Source: Calliphora vicina
Lineage: Eukaryota; Arthropoda; Insecta; Diptera; Calliphoridae
Assembly (NCBI RefSeq): GCF_958450345.1
Contig: NC_088780.1
Span: 133,190,226 to 133,254,225, forward strand
Reading direction: 5' to 3'
Length of the DNA stretch: 64,000 nucleotides
Position 1 is the first letter of the stretch. Each line of letters starts with the position of its first letter. This document shows, piece by piece, positions 59,301-64,000 of this stretch. A model generated the notes under the pieces. The model ran no database searches, was not told the origin of the DNA, and saw nothing but the letters and a program-made list of their open reading frames with translations. The translations under genes and the position numbers were made by a program.

Positions 59301-59900
59301 GGGGTCCTTCTATGGTGGCCGTCCTTACAAAATGTATTTTTTCCCCAAAACTATTAATATAATATACGGCACAGCCAACTATAACACTATTATTTGTTAA
59401 TGTTTGTGTAGTGATAATACTCCTTTTCATTTCATCCAAATAGCGAGGAAGATGAAGAACAAACTGCACAAAATCCTGCAACACCTACACTTTCAGATCC
59501 TGTATCAGCTACAAGAGTTTTTTGTGGTGCTTTGCTATTGCCAACAATATCATCGATTGTGGGACGTTTGCTATTCGAATCTATTGAGAATACCTTACAT
59601 CGCACTTTATTAGGTGGTTTAACATTCATAACGGTTAAAGGAATTTTAAAAATCTATTTAAAACAACAACAGTATACGCGTAAAAAGAAACGTCATATAG
59701 TCGATTATACCGAAGAAAACGTACGAAATTATGTTAATCGTAATTCTTCAACAAGAAATCATGGAGCTGCCGCCGCAGCTGCAGCCGCTGCAGCAGCTGC
59801 TGCTGCCGGTGCTCAACAGCAGCAACAGCAGCAACAACAACAACAACAGCAACAACAAGCTTATGTGCCAAGACCAAATACACGAGATAGTATGGTGTAA
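53305..59900 (+). CDS. March5: MARCH5-type mitochondrial E3 ubiquitin ligase
   Basis: Three exons, 53305-54030, 54099-54295 and 59444-59900. Introns are GT-AG with phases 0 and 2, giving 459 residues. Residues 1-130 are polar and probably disordered, an extension relative to the ~280-residue vertebrate protein. A RING-CH finger occupies residues 133-187 (CWIC, CKCRG, WVHQSC, CQQC). Four membrane segments follow: FLAAGIFVGSLYWTAV, PLILLIGLPAIPVFLVLG (with RMIRWEDAV after it, strongly MARCH5-like), FCGALLLPTISSIVGRLLF and TLLGGLTFITVKGILKIYL. The family sits in the mitochondrial outer membrane and ubiquitinates fission/fusion and signalling proteins. The C-terminus ends with 14 Ala and 15 Gln in a row, unlike vertebrate MARCH5. 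Intron 2 is 5.1 kb and full of repeats. Confidence 0.95.
54489..54700. mobile_element. MITE with GTCC(C/T)C...AAAACAATAGTGTATAA ends, copy 1
   Basis: Left GTCCTCTCTATAAAACAATA and right reverse complement GTCCCCTTAAATAAACAATA are inverted ends. The inverted copy at 55762-55994 shares the interior (CCACAAAGTGGGTCAAAAGA). In intron 2 of MARCH5. Confidence 0.8.
55263..55447. mobile_element. MITE with ACATAGAGACGAGAC ends
   Basis: Left CCATAGGGTAACATAGAGAC and right reverse complement CATAGAGAATTATACATAGA both lead to GACGAGAC. A palindrome (CAACAACAAAATACATG ... CAATGTATTTTGTTGTTG) lies inside. Related phrases (AACCTAAGTCTGTTGTCAAAA) occur at 38820-38880 and 57520-57545. Confidence 0.7.
55517..55750. 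mobile_element. MITE with AAGGTAGGG / inverted ends, copy 2
   Basis: Reverse-orientation relative of 11773-12040. Shared blocks are CAAATATTTACTCAAAAAAG (inverted in the other copy), CTTACAAGTGTTTTGTAA and ATTTGCCATGTGTGACC. Confidence 0.7.
55762..55994. mobile_element. MITE, copy 2 of the 54489 family, inverted
   Basis: Starts GTCCCCTTAATAAAACAATG and ends in the reverse complement of GTCCTCTCAATAAAACAATA. Its interior is the reverse complement of the 54489-54700 copy, so the two form a 1.5-kb inverted pair. Confidence 0.8.
56000..57062. other. Unassigned part of MARCH5 intron 2
   Basis: AT-rich sequence with no supported gene. Short frames at 56094-56357 and 56910-57164 lack protein features. 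A GAAGCTTAAAACGATGAAA-like phrase near 56900 (ATGCTTAAAAACGATG) recalls 14435-14455, so part may be dispersed repeat. Confidence 0.3.
57063..58245 (+). repeat. Composite repeat C with ~110-bp array (copy 2)
   Basis: Starts GACCCGACAGACGTTATCCT. It contains about four partly deleted ~110-bp units at 57545-57892 (CAGATCGAGCTCCTTTTCTT, ATTAAACGCTTATTGGCCA). It then has ACGAATGAGTAATTTTATTT and AAAAAGTGGGCATAAAAACT, ending CATTTGATTTTTATTTATAT. Same order of parts as 30175-31935, in intron 2 of MARCH5. Confidence 0.8.
58420..58675 (-). repeat. 21-bp minisatellite fragments around the SINE
   Basis: TTTCAGAAGTTTCTAATTG-type units before the SINE and TATTTCAGAATTTTCTATTT-type units after it match, in reverse orientation, the array at 14010-14300. 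Diverged and short. Confidence 0.65.
58470..58590 (+). mobile_element. tRNA-derived SINE
   Basis: A pol III internal promoter is visible: box A-like TAGTGTGCTGG at 58479-58489 and a perfect box B GGTTCGATTCC at 58511-58521, at tRNA-like spacing. The anticodon-loop region reads CTATTAA, suggesting a tRNA-Asn-like source, but the stem is degenerate and no aminoacyl stem closes, so it is not a functional tRNA. A ~60-bp unrelated tail ends in an A run. It splits a copy of the 21-bp minisatellite in intron 2 of MARCH5. Confidence 0.75.
59766..59858 (+). repeat. Coding GCN and CAR microsatellites (poly-Ala, poly-Gln)
   Basis: Forty-two bases of mixed GCN codons encode 14 Ala. After Gly-Ala, 45 bases of CAA/CAG encode 15 Gln. 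The mixed synonymous codons indicate an older tract, not a fresh slippage expansion. Located in the last exon of MARCH5. Confidence 0.9.
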
Positions 59901-60258
59901 AGAAACAATTAACAATTTAACAAAATTACGATAATTAAAGGAAAAATGGGTAAGAGAACAAGAACTATACAAAATTTTACATTAAACAACAAGTTCCGTC
60001 GTATATTAGTAAATTGTTTTTTTTATATACATTCATAATAAAAAACTTAAAACTCTGTTAAATATTAAACAAATGTTATCAGATTTTGTTTATTTTAATT
60101 CCAACACAACTTTTTTCAAATAAAATCAAATGCGAACTTTCATATAAATTAATGGTACTATATCTTAAATAGAAAATATTGAATTTAACTGAGGGAAAAA
60201 CTGTCAATTCGTTTATAAAATTATCAATTATAAAAATAATTGAAAATTAATCTATTTA
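59901..60258. other. 3' flank of MARCH5
   Basis: Holds the 3' UTR. An AATAAAAAAC signal at about 60027 is the likely polyadenylation site. The rest is AT-rich with no gene seen. Confidence 0.45.
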
Positions 60259-60771
60259 CATATGGGTGAATCCATATCAAAACGGACAGAAAACTGCTAT
60301 TTTCAAATTTAACATCTTCGATTTTAATGAAATTTACCACACATATTACGGTTCCAAAGGGTTCCTCAAATCAATGACTTTTTCATCGGAAACCCATTCC
60401 ATTTCTAAAATATCGCGATTTTAAAATTGAAATTTTTTTTAAAATTGTCTAAAATTATATACACATAATTGCCCATAACGTTGAAACTACTCAAAATCCA
60501 ACATAATTTTGAATTCCATTTTAAAGACAAAAATATTGTCCTTAAAATGGTGTGAATAAAATTTTTTACTTCCAAAAGGTTAAAGGTCAATTTTCGGAGA
60601 ATATATTTCAATGTAAAAAATATCAAAGATCGCGGTTTAATAATTCAAAAGGAACATGTATGAGGACACCTAATCTCTCTACTATATTCGTGCAAAAAAA
60701 TTTCGATGGAGACTCGATTAGTTCAGAAGTTATAAAGAAAAACGTTATTATAAGTATGTTTTTTTCATATA

Positions 60772-62431
60772 CAGTATTGGCCATAACTAAAGCACCCCCT
60801 CAATGAATTTTTTCATATGGTATTTTTTTGTATAAAATCAAAGTTTTAAATATCTATTATGTATTATTTTCATTTGTTAATATGTTTACTATTGCTAAAC
60901 AAATACTTTCAAAGTTAACCTTTCAAAGTTAACCTTTCTATAAGAGGCAACTTAAAATCAAAAAATATTTTAAGGTAGAAAATGAAACGGACAAAACTAA
61001 AGCACCCCTTCAAGGATATACTATAAAAAAAATTTTAGTTAATTTTTTGTTGCAAATCCTTTGTTTTGGATGGCACAAGAACATCTCTTGGCATAGAAGA
61101 TAATATGTTTTTATGGCGTTTTTCGATATTCCTTCCCAGGCTATTTTAACGGCATGAAATAAATCGTGAAAATTTCCGATCCTTATTTCAACAATTTTCA
61201 CGATTTATTTTCATATAAACAATGTGCCACAAGTTCTCAATAGGATTGAAATCGGGAGATTGACCAGGCTAATGAAGAACTTGAATCTTATTGCTGTGTA
61301 GCCAAGTCTTACAAACTTTGGAGGGGTGCTTAGAATCGTTATCCTGTTGAAAGCTCCCTATAATTGGCATCTCTTCACGGGCATTAGGCAACATTACAGC
61401 TTTCAATACATCACGGTATATGAACCGATCCATAATCCCATAAATTTTATGATTTGGCCCAAATCCTTGACCAGAAAAGCAACCCCAGACCATTACATTA
61501 CCTCCTCCATGTTTAATTGTTCCTTTACAATACTTAGGATTCAGTCTTCCTCCTTTTGGTCTGCATACACGCCTTATTCCAGCGGAACTTTTTAAGTTGT
61601 ATTTGGATTCGGCAGGGAACAGTACTGTCTTTAATTTTTGACACTCCAGTCGACGTGGGCTTTGGCAAATTTCAGTCTAGCTTTCTTGTTCTTAGCTGAT
61701 AGAAATGTTTTTTTGCTGGTCGTCAGCTGAATAATCGGGCTTCTATTACTCTTCTACGGATTGTTCTTTCGCTAACGCATAATCCTAAACTTGTTCGTAC
61801 TTGAATAGCTGATGCTGCAGGATCTTTTTGTATTGCTCTTTTGATCAAGGAATCATAATATCGTGTTTTCTTTCGCGAACGACCTCCAGAATGCACCAGA
61901 GATTTTCGACCAGTCTTAAAAACATTTTGAAACGAGCCTGGAAATAACTGATCTGTTAATTGAATATTTTTTACTAAATTCATGTAGTGATAAGCCCGTC
62001 TTCAATAACTTTAATTTTAAATTTACTGGAGTACTTGTTCCTTGTAATTGTTTTTTTTTTACAATAAACTGTATAAAACTTAAATTTTGCACACTACGTC
62101 TTCCTATATTTTTATCTTTTGGAATTTTTAAATGCATTCATTGTGATTCCCGATAACTCACATTGCAAATATGCAGTACCGAGTCAAATTTTTAAACATT
62201 TTATAAGAGGGTGCTTTTGTTTTGTCCGATGCGTTTTGAGTTTTTATATGATTTATCATTTTAAATTAATTTTTAATAAAATTATCTTTTACTAAATGAA
62301 TATTAAATGAACATTAACAATATTAGCTAATAAAATATATACAAAATACATCCCAAAAAAGCCGTTTTTATCAAAAAAATTATGATTTGAAAAAATCCAT
62401 TGAGGGGGTGCTTTAGTTATGGCCAATACTG
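60772..62431 (-). mobile_element. Tc1-family element with IR/DR ends, decayed gene
   Basis: 1660 bp flanked by TA. The termini are inverted and identical over 34 bp (CAGTATTGGCCATAACTAAA, then GCACCCCCTCAATG). A second copy of the core (AACTAAAGCACCCCTTCAA near 60993 and CAAAAGCACCCTC inverted near 62210) lies ~220 bp inside each end. This is the double-repeat IR/DR layout of some Tc1 elements. The transposase gene on the minus strand is broken. Confidence 0.9.
61195..62137 (-). pseudogene. Decayed Tc1 transposase
   Basis: Fragments in several frames. An HTH region (LSLHEFSKKYSINRSVISRL), the second HTH (SLGLCVSERTIRRRVIEA) and a catalytic-core piece (MVWGCFSGQGFGPNHKIYG, then QQDNDSKHPSK with the second Asp) are seen. 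A stop follows, then PGQSPDFNPIENLW with the Glu. Frameshifts and stops separate them, so no active enzyme is encoded. Confidence 0.85.
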
Positions 62432-62666
62432 TACATAAATTCGTATACAATTATGCTGGTCTTTGAGTAGTTTCAAAGTTATGGGCAATTATGTGTATAT
62501 AATTTTAGACAATTTTAAAAAATTTTCAATTTTCAAATCGCTATATTTTTACATCGGAATGAGTTTCCATTGAAATATTGGACATATTATGTATGTGGTA
62601 AATTTCATTAAAATCGGAGATGGTAAATCCGACTGCTGTCCGCTTTCACATGGATTTTCCCATATG

Positions 62667-63470
62667 TATATTGTGTAAAATAAATTCTAGTTAGGTTTTT
62701 CTTTTTTAAAACAAATTCACATATTGTGATGTTTTGTAAATTGAAACCACATGGTATAGACGTTTTACTTTCGAGAGAAAATACACCTGTTTTGATAAAT
62801 AAAATTGTGCATTTTGCCGAATATTTGTTCAATTTGTTAATTATTGGTTTTTGAAACCAGGCGATTTGCAGAACATGGGTAAATGTGTTTGAAATGAGCG
62901 AACAATGCCGAACAATTCATCTTAGTTAGCATGTTATCGTGTGTAGTTTCTAGCTTGTCATTCCATTTGTTATTTCTACAATACAATATTAATTTGGGAT
63001 CCTATAAAGTGTATACTATATGTATATTTGAAATCAACTTTTCAAAGCTACCAAATAACATAAGTACTTACAAAATCTGTCCAAGTCGATACCAATTGTT
63101 ATATTAACCTTGTTATTACTATAATTTAAGTTAAAGGTAAAAGCTGTTGTTTCATCATTATTATGTACGAAATAATTCATCCTCCTTTGCCTCAGCAAAA
63201 TTGGTTGAATTATGATATAAATTACACTATATTCTACAAATTTGGTTTCTATTCTATTGCCTTATACGTTTGTCTTTTGAAATCAAATTTGCGAACAACT
63301 ATGAGAAATCAATATATAGGGTAACACGAAATATCTCCATAACAGATTAAGCTAAAAAGCATAAACACGATTTTTCATAAAAGAAAAAATATTTTCTTTT
63401 AAGAACCAATTCTCACCTGCTTTCATGGAGGATTTACACACCAACATAAGCTAATAAAACAATATTTTTT
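62667..63470. other. Gene-free repeat-containing stretch
   Basis: Contains a worn family A fragment (62955-63060: CATTCCATTTGTTATTTCTA, CCTATAAAGTGTATAC). Otherwise AT-rich, with no gene seen. Confidence 0.4.
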
Positions 63471-63477
63471 TTCGAAA

Positions 63478-63875
63478 TATGTACATATCGATTGCTTAAT
63501 ATTAGAAAGGTCGTATCTCAACTTTTAGTTACTTTACAGGAGAAGCATACAATACAATCTGAAAGTGGAAAAAAACCACTAAAAATTTGTAATATATCAA
63601 AAAATATTTTCAGACAAGTGGTTTGTTTTAATATAAATCAAAAAATATGCATTCAACTCTAAATGAATTAGGAGTTTTTCTTTCGAAAAATGTTTTAAAT
63701 GAGTTAGGTTTTTTTTTTTAAATTACTGTAAATCTGTTATTCGTCAACATAGGAAACTGAATTTTTTAAGGGAAGTCTATTTGAGTTTTGTCTACCAGAA
63801 TATATAAAAAATGCGATTTTGAAAAAAACGAGATACGACCTTTCTATAATAAGCCATCGATATGTATTACTATAT
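63478..63875. mobile_element. MITE with CATATCGAT...AGAAAGGTCGTATCTC ends
   Basis: Left ACATATCGATTGCTTAATAT and right reverse complement ACATATCGATGGCTTATTAT both run into AGAAAGGTCGTATCTC. About 40 bp of inverted ends around a ~300-bp non-coding centre. The sequence after it (TTAGGGTGGCTC near 63880) looks like one end of another element cut by the window. Confidence 0.75.
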
Positions 63876-64000
63876 GTATTAGGGTGGCTCTTATTATCGA
63901 CTTATGCGATTTTCGATAATCCTCCAAGGTTTAAAATTATTCTCCGTCATCTAAAAATCAAATGCTGAAAATTTGAGTAAAATAGGATAACGAGCACAAA

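Larger units (their letters stand above)
60259..62666. repeat. Foldback element split by a Tc1 copy
   Basis: Left arm (60259-~60505) and right arm (~62445-62666) are inverted copies. CATATGGGTGAATCCAT faces ATGGATTTTCCCATATG. Both carry CGATTTTAATGAAATTTACC and a TTGCCCATAACNTTGAAACT block. Removing the Tc1 element leaves about 750 bp. No coding content. Confidence 0.8.

Overview
The window is AT-rich, intron-bearing animal DNA dense in transposons. The protein families (an epsilon-class glutathione S-transferase, a fly-like MARCH5, a TARBP1-type tRNA methyltransferase), the short introns with GTAAGT donors, and the mixture of Tc1, hAT, CR1-like and gypsy-like elements point to a higher dipteran, most likely a calyptrate (blowfly or house-fly type) genome. 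The species cannot be fixed from the sequence alone.

Layout. 0-5.5 kb: an Asn/Pro-rich secreted protein on the minus strand, a solo LTR with a 4-bp target duplication, a complete copy of a dispersed repeat, and a tiny secreted-protein gene. 5.5-15.8 kb: no supported host gene, only MITEs, inverted repeats, a 21-bp minisatellite and a Tc1 transposase relic. 15.9-18.5 kb: a four-exon gene for a single-pass membrane protein with two Ig domains. 20.4-24.6 kb: an unrecognised single-exon gene, a hAT remnant nested inside another terminal-inverted-repeat element, and an epsilon GST. 28.9-34.1 kb: a five-exon histidine acid phosphatase whose introns are packed with repeats. 36.6-52.4 kb (minus): a TARBP1-like tRNA 2'-O-methyltransferase gene whose introns hold a CR1/jockey-like retrotransposon, a Tc1 element, a foldback structure and a ~110-bp tandem array. 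53.3-59.9 kb (plus): the MARCH5 E3 ligase gene, divergent from the methyltransferase. 60-64 kb: a decayed Tc1 element sitting in the loop of a foldback repeat, then more MITE sequence.

The host genes look like unrelated housekeeping, detoxification and surface-protein genes, with no sign that they work together. Splice junctions were placed by hand. Reading frame and GT-AG sites agree at every junction of the Ig, phosphatase and MARCH5 genes, and at all 3' junctions of the methyltransferase. The 5' half of the methyltransferase is irregular: an in-frame TAG inside a long exon, one exon with no GT donor, and an acceptor abutting a repeat insertion. I found no convincing new biological system. 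The most notable signals are that possible disabling of the methyltransferase gene, the repeated ~110-bp array with orientation flips, and several clear cases of nested transposition.
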